From Flavobacterium sp. NRK F7 (GTDB lineage: Bacteria; Bacteroidota; Bacteroidia; Flavobacteriales; Flavobacteriaceae), in the NCBI RefSeq assembly GCF_024054195.1, contig NZ_JAMXLB010000001.1:1436950-1500949 (forward strand): DNA of 64,000 nt, read 5' to 3'. The notes under the pieces were generated by a model. That model ran no database searches. It saw nothing but the letters and a program-made list of their open reading frames with translations, and was not told where the DNA came from. Below are positions 26,884 through 35,465 of this stretch, one piece after another (positions within the stretch are counted from its first letter, which is position 1; each line of letters begins with the position of its first letter). Position numbers and translations under genes: made by a program.

Positions 26884-27192
26884 TTACAATTTACTTTGCA
26901 AACTCGTCCATCCACCACCATTAATACATTCGATACCGTTTTGTTTTAATAAAGAAGTAGCTTGCGCACTGCGCATTCCAGAACGACAACAAGCAATCAC
27001 AGGTTTGTTCCACTTTTTTATTTCTCCTATTTTTGAATCTAAACTTTGTAAAGCAATATTTTTAGAACCTTTAATGTGTCCTTCATTGTATTCCTCTTTC
27101 GTTCTAACATCTAAAATAACAGCACCTTTTTCCATAAATTCTTTAATCTCATTGGATTTATTTCCTAATCCTAATATATCTAATAATCCCAT
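26884..27192 (-). CDS. Single-domain rhodanese-like protein
   Basis: The protein has 102 aa from the ATG at 27192 (MGLLDILGLGNKSNEIKEF). An upstream in-frame ATG at 27210 falls inside the likely -7 box (27208-27215), so it is rejected. The rhodanese fold is shown by ILDVRTKEEYNEGHIKGSKNIAL and the active loop CCRSGMRS, with the catalytic Cys present. Such proteins carry sulfane sulfur; the substrate is unknown. It has no signal peptide and is divergent from the T9SS cargo gene at 27290. Confidence 0.92.
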   Translation of the reverse strand: MGLLDILGLGNKSNEIKEFMEKGAVILDVRTKEEYNEGHIKGSKNIALQSLDSKIGEIKKWNKPVIACCRSGMRSAQATSLLKQNGIECINGGGWTSLQSKL

Positions 27193-27207
27193 ATTTTCTT
27201 TTTTATA

Positions 27208-27215
27208 CAAATGTA
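27208..27215 (-). promoter_or_regulatory. -7 box (TACATTTG) of the rhodanese gene
   Basis: On the minus strand TACATTTG matches TAnnTTTG 15 bp before the ATG at 27192. It fixes the start choice for the rhodanese gene. Confidence 0.5.
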
Positions 27216-27237
27216 AGTCGCTATTTCTTACCGAATT

Positions 27238-27251
27238 GTAACAATTGTTAC
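27238..27251. promoter_or_regulatory. Perfect 14-bp palindrome in a divergent promoter region
   Basis: GTAACAATTGTTAC is fully self-complementary and lies between the divergent rhodanese gene (46 bp away) and the T9SS cargo gene (39 bp away). It is flanked by CGAATT direct repeats. The size and symmetry suit a dimeric repressor site, but chance in AT-rich DNA cannot be excluded. Confidence 0.4.
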
Positions 27252-27289
27252 GAATTGGCGTTATACAGAAACAAACAACATCCTAAATT

Positions 27290-28912
27290 ATGAAAAAAAT
27301 ACAACTACTCTTAGTTGTTTTGTGTCATTCCTTATGGTCACAAAACACGGTGAATTACACCGCTTCTAATGCTATTTTTGCGAATCCAGAGCGAGGATTT
27401 CAGAAATATTCGATTACCAATGCCAATTATGCAACCACACCCAATTATAGTAATATTAGTATTTCCGAATTGAATAATTGGTACACTGGAACGGATAAAG
27501 TGAGCGTAATCTTTCGGTATTTTCTTTTGGAAGATTTTTTAACAACCAATATCAATGCCACCTATTTGAGTAATATGCAATTGGATTTTGATAGAATCAA
27601 AGCAGCTGGCTTTAAATGTATTGTTCGTTTTTCGTATTCCAATGCAGAAGGAAGTACGCCACAACAGGCTTCAAAAGCACAAATTCTATCGCATATTAGT
27701 CAGTTACAACCGCTTTTATATCAAAATAAAGATATTATAGTTACGCATCAAGCGGGTTTTATAGGGACTTGGGGTGAATGGTATTATACCAATTCCAGCG
27801 AGTTTGGAACCGAAGGTACTATTACTACAACACAATGGCTCAATCGTAAAGAAGTTGTAGATGCCATGTTAAATGCTACTCCTGTAGAAATACCCATTCA
27901 ATTACGATATCCGTTATTAAAAAAATCAATGTATGGCAACACACCACTTACTCCCGCTACGGCTTATCAAAATACGGCTTTGGCACGAATTGGTTTTTTT
28001 AATGATGCTTTTTTAAACGATTATGGCGATCAAGGGACTTATGAAGTGAATAGTCAGTATGAAAATCCAGTAGGTACGCCTGATTATGTGTATTTAAGTA
28101 ATGAAACCCAATATGTGCCCATGTCTGGAGAAACTAATGGATTAAACGCACCGAGAACCGATGGAGCCAATGCGGTTTTAGAATTGGATTATACCAATTG
28201 GTCTTTGTTGAACCGGGATTATTTTGAACAAAATATTACCAATTGGACAAATTCCAATCATATTGATGACATAAAAAGGAAATTAGGTTATCGTTTTGTT
28301 TTGACGAATTCTATTTTTGAATTGCAAGGAACTAATTTGAATGTACAAATTAATTTAACGAATCAGGGTTATGCCCGCGTTTTTAAAGCGAGACCTGTTT
28401 ATTTAGTACTTCAAAATACTACCACTCTACAAAATAATTTATATGTAATGAATACAGATATTAGAGAATGGGAAAATTCAATAGCACTTAATGAAACGTT
28501 CGATTTAGGAACATTACCTACAGGAGATTACTCCAGTTATCTTTTTATTCCTGATGATGAGCCCTCTTTGCATACTATTCCAAAATATTCCATTCGTTTA
28601 GCGAATGATGTCGTTTGGGAAGCGAGCAGTGGCATGAATAATTTAGCACAAACCGTTACAGTAGGAAGTTTGAAAACTACTTCTTTCGATAAAGATGATG
28701 TAAAAGTTTATCCTAATCCAGCGTCTGCTACAATTACCGTTAGTACTAGTGAAAGAATTATGAGAATGCAACTTTTTAATACGGTAGGCCAACGCGTTTT
28801 TGTGAAAGCAAATGGAAATGTAATTGATGTTTCATTTTTACCAACAGGAACTTATTTTTTACATCTTGAAACGCAAAACGGTAAAATTGTTAAGAAAATT
28901 AATAAGCAGTAA
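27290..28912 (+). CDS. Exported DUF4874/DUF4832-like protein with T9SS sorting domain
   Basis: The protein has 540 aa with a signal peptide (MKKIQLLLVVLCHSLWSQ). The N-terminal domain (FANPERGFQKY, VIFRYFLLEDF, FDRIKAAGFKCIVRFSYSN, FIGTWGEWYYTNS) resembles a TIM-barrel glycosidase-like DUF4874. The middle (IPIQLRYPLLKK, ARIGFFNDAFLNDYGDQGTY, LGYRFVLTNS) resembles DUF4832. The last ~75 residues (VYPNPASATITV, LFNTVGQRV, GTYFLHLETQNGKIVKKI) are a type A T9SS sorting domain. Such pairs are suspected glycan-active proteins, but no catalytic proof is visible here. It is followed by the long hairpin at 28936. Confidence 0.85.
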   Translation: MKKIQLLLVVLCHSLWSQNTVNYTASNAIFANPERGFQKYSITNANYATTPNYSNISISELNNWYTGTDKVSVIFRYFLLEDFLTTNINATYLSNMQLDFDRIKAAGFKCIVRFSYSNAEGSTPQQASKAQILSHISQLQPLLYQNKDIIVTHQAGFIGTWGEWYYTNSSEFGTEGTITTTQWLNRKEVVDAMLNATPVEIPIQLRYPLLKKSMYGNTPLTPATAYQNTALARIGFFNDAFLNDYGDQGTYEVNSQYENPVGTPDYVYLSNETQYVPMSGETNGLNAPRTDGANAVLELDYTNWSLLNRDYFEQNITNWTNSNHIDDIKRKLGYRFVLTNSIFELQGTNLNVQINLTNQGYARVFKARPVYLVLQNTTTLQNNLYVMNTDIREWENSIALNETFDLGTLPTGDYSSYLFIPDDEPSLHTIPKYSIRLANDVVWEASSGMNNLAQTVTVGSLKTTSFDKDDVKVYPNPASATITVSTSERIMRMQLFNTVGQRVFVKANGNVIDVSFLPTGTYFLHLETQNGKIVKKINKQ

Positions 28913-28935
28913 GACGCATTATTTATAGTTATTTT

Positions 28936-28991
28936 GTCACATCGAGCGCAGTCGAGATGAGTTTTAACATCTCGACTGCGCTCGATGTGAC
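28936..28991. repeat. Long perfect hairpin, REP-like element (copy 1)
   Basis: Two 24-bp arms (28936-28959 and 28968-28991) are perfectly complementary around an 8-nt loop; arm core CGAGCGCAGTCGAGA. It lies between convergent genes. Related TCGAG-bearing sequences recur at 33695-33789 and 35323-35414. Similar CGCAGTCGAGA repeats are, to my knowledge, frequent in flavobacterial genomes. It may serve as transcription end or mRNA 3' protection. Confidence 0.85.
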
Positions 28992-29039
28992 TATGCAAGA
29001 ATCTTTATTTAGTAAAATTCAAATAGTCTAATTTTACAA

Positions 29040-30797
29040 TTAAACCAAATCTTTTTCAAAGATCAAGTCTAATCCGTTCTGTATTAAATGCGCTACTTCT
29101 GGGCGTTTGTTTTTTACGAATTCTAAATGATTGACGATTTTATCTAAAAACTCGTTATCATTCGCTTGGTAAACTAATTCCGCAATTTCTACACTTAGTA
29201 ACCAATCGTTAGGATGGTTGGCACTTACGGCACCAAAAGCTTCTTTTAAAGTAGTAGTAGCTGTCTTTCCTTCACGAATGTCACGCACACTTTGATATAA
29301 AATTTCTAATTCTTTTCTTTCTTCCGATACTTTTGCTTTTATCGTTGTAGAAGAAGGAACGTGTGTAATCATATCAAAACTGTTCACATCTGCAGGACCA
29401 CTAAATGCGGAGGTGATTTTTTTACCTACAGCCATATCATAAATACCCCATTCGGGTTGAAATAAAACCGTATCCTTATGCGTAACCGTACAATTTTTGA
29501 ATTTGATAATGACAATTTCTCCTTGTAAATTTCGAGTTCCCGTAACAATTTCTCCAGAAACCACAATATTACCTTCAAATTCTAAGGTTACTTGTTCGCC
29601 TTCATAAATATCATACGCACGTAAATCTCTTGGCCCCATATCTTCAATAGCCAAGTTAATTCCTTTTAGCATACCAATTGGGCTACCAAAACCTTCTGCA
29701 TGATATTCTGTACCATGACCCACGAGTTCTTTTTCTCGATAGGAGAGTGCAGTGGGTCCAGTAGTTTGTACATAAACCGATTTTCCTTCGTCTTCAATAA
29801 CATTGGTAAACACCCCTGAAATTTGTAAACCCGTACTTAATTCAATAGTTCCTAATGCTTTGGAATCAATTAGTTTTTGAACGCCTTTCGGACCTCCTTT
29901 TCGCAAGGCCATGGTATTGGCAAACTCTTCTAAAACCAAACTCAAATGTGCAAAATCAGGAGTTACAAAAAGTTGGGGTTGTGGCTTTGTAATGTCAAAA
30001 CTTTGGTCGGCTGCGACAATTGAATAAGGAATTTTCTTCACATTATCGGTCATACACCAAGCACTTTCCCCTATAGACGATAACAATCCAGCACCATAAA
30101 TTTTAGGATTTTCAACGGTACCAATTAAACCGTATTCAACCGTCCACCAATGTAAGTTTCGGATGCGCGCCATTTCCGACAATTCACCCATGTTATTTTG
30201 TAGGTATTCTACACGATCTTCTGCTGCTTTTATTTCAGCTTCAGGTGTATCTTCTGCTTCTTTTAAGATAGAAAGCAAACGCACGGCTTCATACATTTCG
30301 TGATCGTGAGCAGAAGAAATGGCTTTACAACCAATTTCACCAAAACGACGCAAGTATTCTGCATATTCTGGATTGGCAATAATAGGAGCATGGCCAGCAC
30401 CTTCATGAATAATATCGGGAGCGGGTGTGTATTCGATGTGTTCTAATTGACGAATATCGGAAGCAATAACCAAAACATTGTAGGCTTGAAATTCCATAAA
30501 AGCATTGGGAGGAATAAAACCATCTACAGCAACGGCTGCCCAACCAATTTCTTTTAGAATACGGTTCATGCCATACATATTTGGAATGTTTTCAATTTCC
30601 AAACCTGTTTTTTCTAGACCTTCTAAATACGATTCATGTGCAACTTTAGACAAATAATCCACGTTTTTACGCATTACATAACGCCAAACCGCTTGGTTAA
30701 TAGGCGTGTAATCTTTATAATCTTGTGGTTTTATAAACTGTTTTAAATGTTTCGGTAACCTGTCTATCAAAGGATTGCTTTCAAAAGATGCTTCCAT
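29040..30797 (-). CDS. Biopterin-dependent aromatic amino acid hydroxylase with long C-terminal extension
   Basis: The protein has 585 aa from the ATG at 30797 (MEASFESNPLIDRLPKHL); a second ATG at 30806 is possible. The catalytic domain spans about residues 30-325. Iron ligands are recognisable: the two His of HEGAGHAP (H-x4-H, as in phenylalanine hydroxylase) and the Glu of WWTVEYGL. It should hydroxylate Phe (or Trp/Tyr) with tetrahydropterin and O2. Bacterial PhhA enzymes are about 260-300 aa. Here some 260 extra residues follow (from about 325: LIDSKALGTIELSTGLQISG...), and I do not recognise them. Three imperfect 40-bp repeats lie 150-240 bp upstream. Confidence 0.9.
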   Translation of the reverse strand: MEASFESNPLIDRLPKHLKQFIKPQDYKDYTPINQAVWRYVMRKNVDYLSKVAHESYLEGLEKTGLEIENIPNMYGMNRILKEIGWAAVAVDGFIPPNAFMEFQAYNVLVIASDIRQLEHIEYTPAPDIIHEGAGHAPIIANPEYAEYLRRFGEIGCKAISSAHDHEMYEAVRLLSILKEAEDTPEAEIKAAEDRVEYLQNNMGELSEMARIRNLHWWTVEYGLIGTVENPKIYGAGLLSSIGESAWCMTDNVKKIPYSIVAADQSFDITKPQPQLFVTPDFAHLSLVLEEFANTMALRKGGPKGVQKLIDSKALGTIELSTGLQISGVFTNVIEDEGKSVYVQTTGPTALSYREKELVGHGTEYHAEGFGSPIGMLKGINLAIEDMGPRDLRAYDIYEGEQVTLEFEGNIVVSGEIVTGTRNLQGEIVIIKFKNCTVTHKDTVLFQPEWGIYDMAVGKKITSAFSGPADVNSFDMITHVPSSTTIKAKVSEERKELEILYQSVRDIREGKTATTTLKEAFGAVSANHPNDWLLSVEIAELVYQANDNEFLDKIVNHLEFVKNKRPEVAHLIQNGLDLIFEKDLV

Positions 30798-30955
30798 AAT
30801 GCACATAAATTAATATATCCGTAAAAATACGAATTTTTTAGCAGATTTTGGGATGTAAAAAAGGAGATTTTTTGAGGAATGTGTAAAAATAGTTTGCTTG
30901 TATTTAATTTGATGAAAGTTTGTAAACTGGTGTCAATTATTTTAAAAATTTGAGA

Positions 30956-31045
30956 TTGTCACACAAACTGTGGCAAAATGATTTTCTAAAATAAATTGAC
31001 ACAAAAAGTGTTGCAAAATGTTTTTTGAAAATAAATTGACACAAC
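30956..31045 (-). repeat. Tandem 40-bp repeats (2.25 copies) upstream of the aromatic hydroxylase
   Basis: Units at 30956-30995, 30996-31035 and a partial one at 31036-31045 recur with a 40-bp period. Each contains TTGNCACA and a GCAAAATG block, and TGTCACA...TGTGGCA forms a near-palindrome in the first unit. An inverted partial copy (GTGTCAATTATTTT) lies near 30931. The rest of the 30807-31219 gap holds the hairpins at 31109-31187 and AT-rich DNA. The repeats may be operator sites for the hydroxylase gene. Confidence 0.6.
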
Positions 31046-31108
31046 TATTCAATACCTTTTTTTACGAATTATTTCTAAAATAAAAAAAACTGGCCTGCTT
31101 TTTGTATT

Positions 31109-31187
31109 AACTACTATACATTGCCATAGTAGTTTAGTTTTAAGACCAGAGTGTGCTATTTTTGAAAATTAATAGCACACTTTTTTT
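31109..31187 (+). other. Two stacked hairpins ending in a T-run on the plus strand; possible small RNA 3' end
   Basis: AACTACTAT/ATAGTAGTT (31109-31117, 31126-31134) and GTGTGCTATT/AATAGCACAC (31151-31160, 31171-31180) are perfect stems. The second is followed by seven T on the plus strand, forming a good Rho-independent terminator. Both neighbouring genes read leftward, so no annotated rightward transcript would use it. It may therefore mark an unannotated RNA, or act as a hairpin for the 31220 gene. Confidence 0.45.
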
Positions 31188-31219
31188 ATGCAGTACGATA
31201 CCTGTTGAAAAGACGATTC

Positions 31220-32269
31220 CTAATTGTTCTCTCTTTCCAACTGTTCTTGTTTTCTTTTTCTGTTTTTTAAAATATTCAAATAACGAAGGGCATTTTTGTC
31301 TCCATAATCGGTGTAGGATTTGGTGGTCCATTCTATCGCTTTGTCGAGATCGCCATTAATTTCACTACTAATGCCCATATTATAGCAAGCGCGACCCGCA
31401 ATTTTGCTATCTGGATTATTGGTTTCGACCAACCATAATTCGGCTGCGCCATCCCATTGTCCTGCTTGTGCTCTTCTTTTGGCAATTTCAAAATTATTCG
31501 TGCCTTTTACATAATAATCTCGGGAAACTCGTATTCGATAAGGCAACAATTGCCAAGCGTATTTTTGACCAATATCTTTACTAATTTCTAAAACGGCTTC
31601 TTTACGGGTTGTAATAGTTTCAAAGGCTTTCACAGGATTAATGCCTCTTCCTTTTAAAGTGACGGTATTCGTAGTTGCATATTCATCTACAATGGTTTTA
31701 TACTTGTTGTCATAAATGCGCCATCCCGATTTAATCAACGTATTTACAGTAACGATATGTTCCAATAAAGGGACCTTTAAACCAAAGGCATTTTTTACTT
31801 CAGAAGTAGTAGTAGCATAATTAATTTTGGAATCGGTGTCATAAAAGGAAAGTTCGTAAATAACATCGATATTGTTAGCCGCACAAATAGCTTCAACGGT
31901 TGACCAAGGTAGCGCAGCACTGAATTGATCCATACCGTATTTTTTTGAAGCGATGGTATCCAATAGCATGATGGTATTTAATTTATCATTTTTTTGAAGT
32001 TCCATTTGCAAACTCGCAATCGCCATTTCACTCCCTTTTTTATCCAATTCCTTACCTTCAGCAGTTAAGATTTTATCTAAAGCATCTACGATTTCATATT
32101 TTTTATCTGGAATACTTCTGTTTAGGATACCAATATTTTTAGATTCTTTGTTTAATAAAACAGGAGCTGGTTCGGTAACGCTTAAGGTTAAACCATTGGT
32201 AGCACTACAAGAAGAAAGTAAAGTCAAAATAAAAAATGCGCTCAGGAATAAGAAGTATTTTTGTTGCAT
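31220..32269 (-). CDS. DUF6340-like lipoprotein with TPR-like C-terminus
   Basis: The protein has 349 aa with a lipobox (LTLLSSCSATNG, Cys near 21). Segments such as PAPVLLNKESKNIGILNRSIP, IMLLDTIASKKYG, ICAANNIDVIYELSFYDTD, IKSGWRIYDNKYKTIVDEY and AWQLLPYRIRVSRDYYVKGTNNF match the uncharacterised DUF6340 style. The last ~90 residues are helical and TPR-like (AQAGQWDGAAELWLVE, GRACYNMGISSEINGDLDKAIEW). It is probably located at the outer membrane. Function unknown. Confidence 0.82.
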   Translation of the reverse strand: MQQKYFLFLSAFFILTLLSSCSATNGLTLSVTEPAPVLLNKESKNIGILNRSIPDKKYEIVDALDKILTAEGKELDKKGSEMAIASLQMELQKNDKLNTIMLLDTIASKKYGMDQFSAALPWSTVEAICAANNIDVIYELSFYDTDSKINYATTTSEVKNAFGLKVPLLEHIVTVNTLIKSGWRIYDNKYKTIVDEYATTNTVTLKGRGINPVKAFETITTRKEAVLEISKDIGQKYAWQLLPYRIRVSRDYYVKGTNNFEIAKRRAQAGQWDGAAELWLVETNNPDSKIAGRACYNMGISSEINGDLDKAIEWTTKSYTDYGDKNALRYLNILKNRKRKQEQLERENN

Positions 32270-32346
32270 TGCTTTGATTCTTTGGGGTTAAGGTTATAAA
32301 AATAATTATTTTTTTGGAATAACAAGTGTTTAGTAACCCAACAAAA

Positions 32347-32372
32347 AAGCCTCACAGTTTCCTGTGAAGCTT
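32347..32372 (-). terminator. Terminator of the ilv operon
   Basis: AAGC-C-TCACAG (32347-32357) pairs with CTGTGA-A-GCTT (32362-32372) with one internal mismatch and loop TTTC. On the minus strand it is followed by a T-run. It lies 28 bp past the ilvA stop. Confidence 0.75.
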
Positions 32373-32399
32373 ATTGACTAAACCAAACCCAGAGAATTA

Positions 32400-33659
32400 T
32401 TAGCCTATCAGCTGTGCGAATAAATCCTCCTTTTCGTTGAGGTAATGAAATTCAAAACCTTTTATTTTCATTTTTTCTAAAATAGGAGCAATGTCTGCTT
32501 TATTTTTTAATTCTAGTCCGACGATCACTGGTCCTGATTCCCGATTGTTTTTTTGTTTGAATTGAAAATACGTAATGTCATCATCTTCGCCTAGAATTTC
32601 ATTTACAAATTCTTTTAAAGCACCAGGTCTTTGTGGAAACTGAATCATGAAATAGTGTTTCAACCCTTCATATAACAGAGAGCGCTCTTTAATTTCTGCA
32701 GTTCGTTCGATATCATTATTACTACCACTTACGATGCAAACCACATTTTTGCCTTTAATTTTGTCTTTGTAAAAGTCCAAAGCGGCAATTGTTAAAGCAC
32801 CTGCAGGTTCCACCACCATGGCTTCTTCATTGTATAATTGTAAAATGGTAGAACATACTTTTCCTTCAGGAACGAGAATAATATCGTCTAAATTTTCTTT
32901 ACAAATGGTATAATTGTGGTGTCCTACCTGTTTCACAGCAGCGCCATCTACAAATTTGTCGATGTCATCTAAACGGGTGTTTTCTCCTTTTTCAATAGAT
33001 ACTTTCATAGAAGGAGCACCAGCAGGTTCTACACCAATGATTTTAGTATTCGGGCTTAATTCTTTAAAAACTGTTGAAAGTCCGGAAGCCAAACCACCAC
33101 CACCAATAGGAACAAAGACATAATCGATTTTCGTTTTTGAATCTTCTAAAATTTCTAGACCAACCGTACCTTGACCCGCAATAACTTTTACATCATCGAA
33201 AGGATGAATGAAAATTTTATTTTCAGCGAGACAATTAGCATTCGCGGAAGCATAAGCATCGTCAAAAGTATCTCCTGTTAAAATAATTTCAATGAAATCC
33301 TGACCAAAAAGTTGCACCTGTTTGATTTTTTGTTTGGGAGTAGTTTTAGGCATGAAAATTTTGCCATGAATTTGTAATAAATGACAAGAATAAGCCACAC
33401 CTTGTGCATGATTGCCAGCACTAGCACAAACAATTCCTTGCTTTTTTTCCGTTTCCGTTAAAGCACTCATTTTATTATAAGCGCCTCGGATTTTGTAGGA
33501 ACGCACCACTTGTAAATCTTCTCTTTTGAGAAGCACATTGGCTTGAAAGCTATGAGATAAATTTCGATTGGGTAATAAAGGAGTAGGGAAGACCACCTCT
33601 TCAAATTGCTTTTTAGCTTCCAATACTTCTTCAAATAATGTCATTGTTGTTGTAAGCAT
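32400..33659 (-). CDS. ilvA: Threonine ammonia-lyase (threonine dehydratase), biosynthetic
   Basis: IlvA makes 2-oxobutyrate from threonine, the entry to isoleucine. The protein has 419 aa. The PLP lysine is in VRSYKIRGAYNKMS, the ammonia-lyase motifs SAGNHAQGVAYSC and the glycine-rich IGGGGLASGL are intact, and FPQRPGALKEF begins a C-terminal ACT-like domain. Only one such domain is present, whereas the E. coli enzyme (514 aa) has a double regulatory region. The start may be the ATG at 33644 (MTLFEEV). It is last in the ilv operon, after a REP-like spacer. Confidence 0.96.
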   Translation of the reverse strand: MLTTTMTLFEEVLEAKKQFEEVVFPTPLLPNRNLSHSFQANVLLKREDLQVVRSYKIRGAYNKMSALTETEKKQGIVCASAGNHAQGVAYSCHLLQIHGKIFMPKTTPKQKIKQVQLFGQDFIEIILTGDTFDDAYASANANCLAENKIFIHPFDDVKVIAGQGTVGLEILEDSKTKIDYVFVPIGGGGLASGLSTVFKELSPNTKIIGVEPAGAPSMKVSIEKGENTRLDDIDKFVDGAAVKQVGHHNYTICKENLDDIILVPEGKVCSTILQLYNEEAMVVEPAGALTIAALDFYKDKIKGKNVVCIVSGSNNDIERTAEIKERSLLYEGLKHYFMIQFPQRPGALKEFVNEILGEDDDITYFQFKQKNNRESGPVIVGLELKNKADIAPILEKMKIKGFEFHYLNEKEDLFAQLIG

Positions 33660-33694
33660 GATTCTTAAAATCAGTTTTTTTAATTTATTTGGTT

Positions 33695-33789
33695 GTCAGT
33701 TCGAGCGCAGTCGAGAACCTTTTTTTTAAAAGGTTTAGAATTTTTTTTATACTTCGCCTGTAACGTAGTATAGAGAAACTCGAAGTGAT
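33695..33789. repeat. REP-like element (copy 2) between ilvC and ilvA
   Basis: The ends TCAGTTCGAG (33696-33705) and CTCGAAGTGA (33779-33788) pair with one mismatch, and the left side carries GCGCAGTCGAGAA as in copy 1. An inner hairpin AACCTTTT...AAAAGGTT lies near 33716-33735. It is a diverged member of the family at 28936 and 35323, placed inside the ilv operon. Confidence 0.6.
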
Positions 33790-33807
33790 ACTACTATATG
33801 AATGTTA

Positions 33808-35286
33808 TTACGCTACAATTTTTTTCATGGCAGTCATGGCTGCTCGTAATTTCGCTCCACAAATTTCAATAGAATGATTTCGAATACTAGCATTGACTTT
33901 TACCAATTCGAAATTATCCACCTGATTCGAAGCCGTATCATTATAGTTTTTACCAATAAGATTCGTATCTACTTTTTGCATAAAATCAGCTAACAAAGGT
34001 TTGCACGCATGATCAAACAAATAGCAACCGTATTCAGCAGTATCCGAAATAACTCGGTTCATTTCGAATAATTTTTTACGCGCAATAGTATTCGCAATTA
34101 AAGGCGCTTCGTGTAGCGATTCATAATATGCGGATTCTTCTTTAATTCCAGAAAGCGTCATGGTTTCATAAGCCAATTCGACACCTGCTTTTACAAAAGC
34201 CACCATTAAAAGCGCGTTATCAAAATATTCTTGTTCGCTAATTTTTACCTCAGAAGCTGGAGTCTTTTCAAAATCAGTTTCACCTGTTTCGGCTCTCCAT
34301 TGTAATAAATTTTTATCCCCATTCGCCCAATCTTCCATCATCGTTTTTGAAAAATGTCCGGATAAAATATCATCCATATGTTTTTCAAACAAAGGCGTCA
34401 TAATGGTTTTTAATTCTTCTGCCAGTTTAAAAGCTTCAATTTTTGCAGGATTAGACAAACGATCCATCATATTGGTAATACCACCAATTTTTAAAGCTTC
34501 GGTAATCACTTCCCAACCATATTGCACTAATTTGGAAGCATAACCGGCATCAATTCCTTTTTCCACCATTTTGTTGAACGATAGAATCGAACCCGTTTGT
34601 AATAAACCACAAAGAATGGTTTGTTCTCCCATTAAATCCGATTTTACTTCCGCCACAAAAGAAGAAAGTAGTACACCTGCTTTATGTCCACCTGTTCCTA
34701 CACAATAGGCTTTAGCAATTTCTAAACCTTCGCCATTTGGGTCATTATCGGTGTGAACCGCAATTAATGTTGGAACACCAAAACCTCTTAAATATTCCGC
34801 TCTTACTTCAGATGCTGGTGATTTTGGAGCAATCATTATCACGGTAATGTCTTCTCTTATTTTTGTACCTTCTTCTACTATATTGAATCCATGTGAGTAA
34901 GACAAACACGCTCCTTTTTTCATCAAAGGCACTACTTTAGTAACTACATCCGTATGTTGTTTGTCTGGGGCTAAGTTCGAAACTAAATCGGCTTTTGGAA
35001 TCATTTCTTCAAAAGTTCCCACTTCAAAGCCATTTTCGGTAGCGTTTACAAATGAGGCTCTTTTCCCTTCAATAGCTTCTTTACGTAGTGCATACGCTAC
35101 CTCTAAGCCACTATCTCTCATATTTTGGCCTTGGGCCAAACCTTGGGCACCACAACCAATAATGACAATTTTTTTACCTTTTAATTGGGTTACACCTTCA
35201 GAAAATTCGGTGTTATTCATGAAATCGCACTTTCCTAATTCTTGAACTTTTAAACGATGAGGTAAGGCATTGAAATAATTTGACAT
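33808..35286 (-). CDS. ilvC: Ketol-acid reductoisomerase, class II (long form)
   Basis: IlvC isomerises and reduces acetolactate and acetohydroxybutyrate with NAD(P)H and Mg2+. The protein has 492 aa, matching the enterobacterial class II form. The Rossmann motif [20 protein letters not shown] is near residue 40, with RK ([14 protein letters not shown]) suggesting NADPH binding. The double-knotted C-terminal domains are present ([37 protein letters not shown]). It is preceded by a 179-bp gap with a hairpin element and followed by another before ilvA. Confidence 0.97.
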   Translation of the reverse strand: MSNYFNALPHRLKVQELGKCDFMNNTEFSEGVTQLKGKKIVIIGCGAQGLAQGQNMRDSGLEVAYALRKEAIEGKRASFVNATENGFEVGTFEEMIPKADLVSNLAPDKQHTDVVTKVVPLMKKGACLSYSHGFNIVEEGTKIREDITVIMIAPKSPASEVRAEYLRGFGVPTLIAVHTDNDPNGEGLEIAKAYCVGTGGHKAGVLLSSFVAEVKSDLMGEQTILCGLLQTGSILSFNKMVEKGIDAGYASKLVQYGWEVITEALKIGGITNMMDRLSNPAKIEAFKLAEELKTIMTPLFEKHMDDILSGHFSKTMMEDWANGDKNLLQWRAETGETDFEKTPASEVKISEQEYFDNALLMVAFVKAGVELAYETMTLSGIKEESAYYESLHEAPLIANTIARKKLFEMNRVISDTAEYGCYLFDHACKPLLADFMQKVDTNLIGKNYNDTASNQVDNFELVKVNASIRNHSIEICGAKLRAAMTAMKKIVA

Positions 35287-35322
35287 GATTCTTTTTTTTA
35301 ATTTAGTTTGTATTTTTTATAT

Positions 35323-35414
35323 GTCACTTCGAGTGCGAAGCGTATCGAGAAGTTTTCTATTTGTTCTCGATACATTTTTGTTGCGCTTCTCTTCACAAAA
35401 ACACTCGAACTGAC
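35323..35414. repeat. REP-like element (copy 3) between ilvN and ilvC
   Basis: The outer arms GTCACTTCGAGTG (35323-35335) and CACTCGAACTGAC (35402-35414) pair with one mismatch, and inner arms GTATCGAGAA / TTCTCGATAC (35342-35351, 35364-35373) pair perfectly. It lies within the ilv operon and resembles the elements at 28936 and 33695. Confidence 0.7.
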
Positions 35415-35465
35415 GACTTTATTTTTAAAAAGATTATTGATTATAGTTAGATTTTCTTCTATCTA

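Noticed and set aside
30956..31045. CRISPR-like array
   Set aside because: Only about two repeats in direct tandem without variable spacers; no cas genes.
31140..31359. Short ORFs on both strands around 31140-31359
   Set aside because: They overlap the 3' end of the DUF6340 gene and the hairpins; no conserved features.
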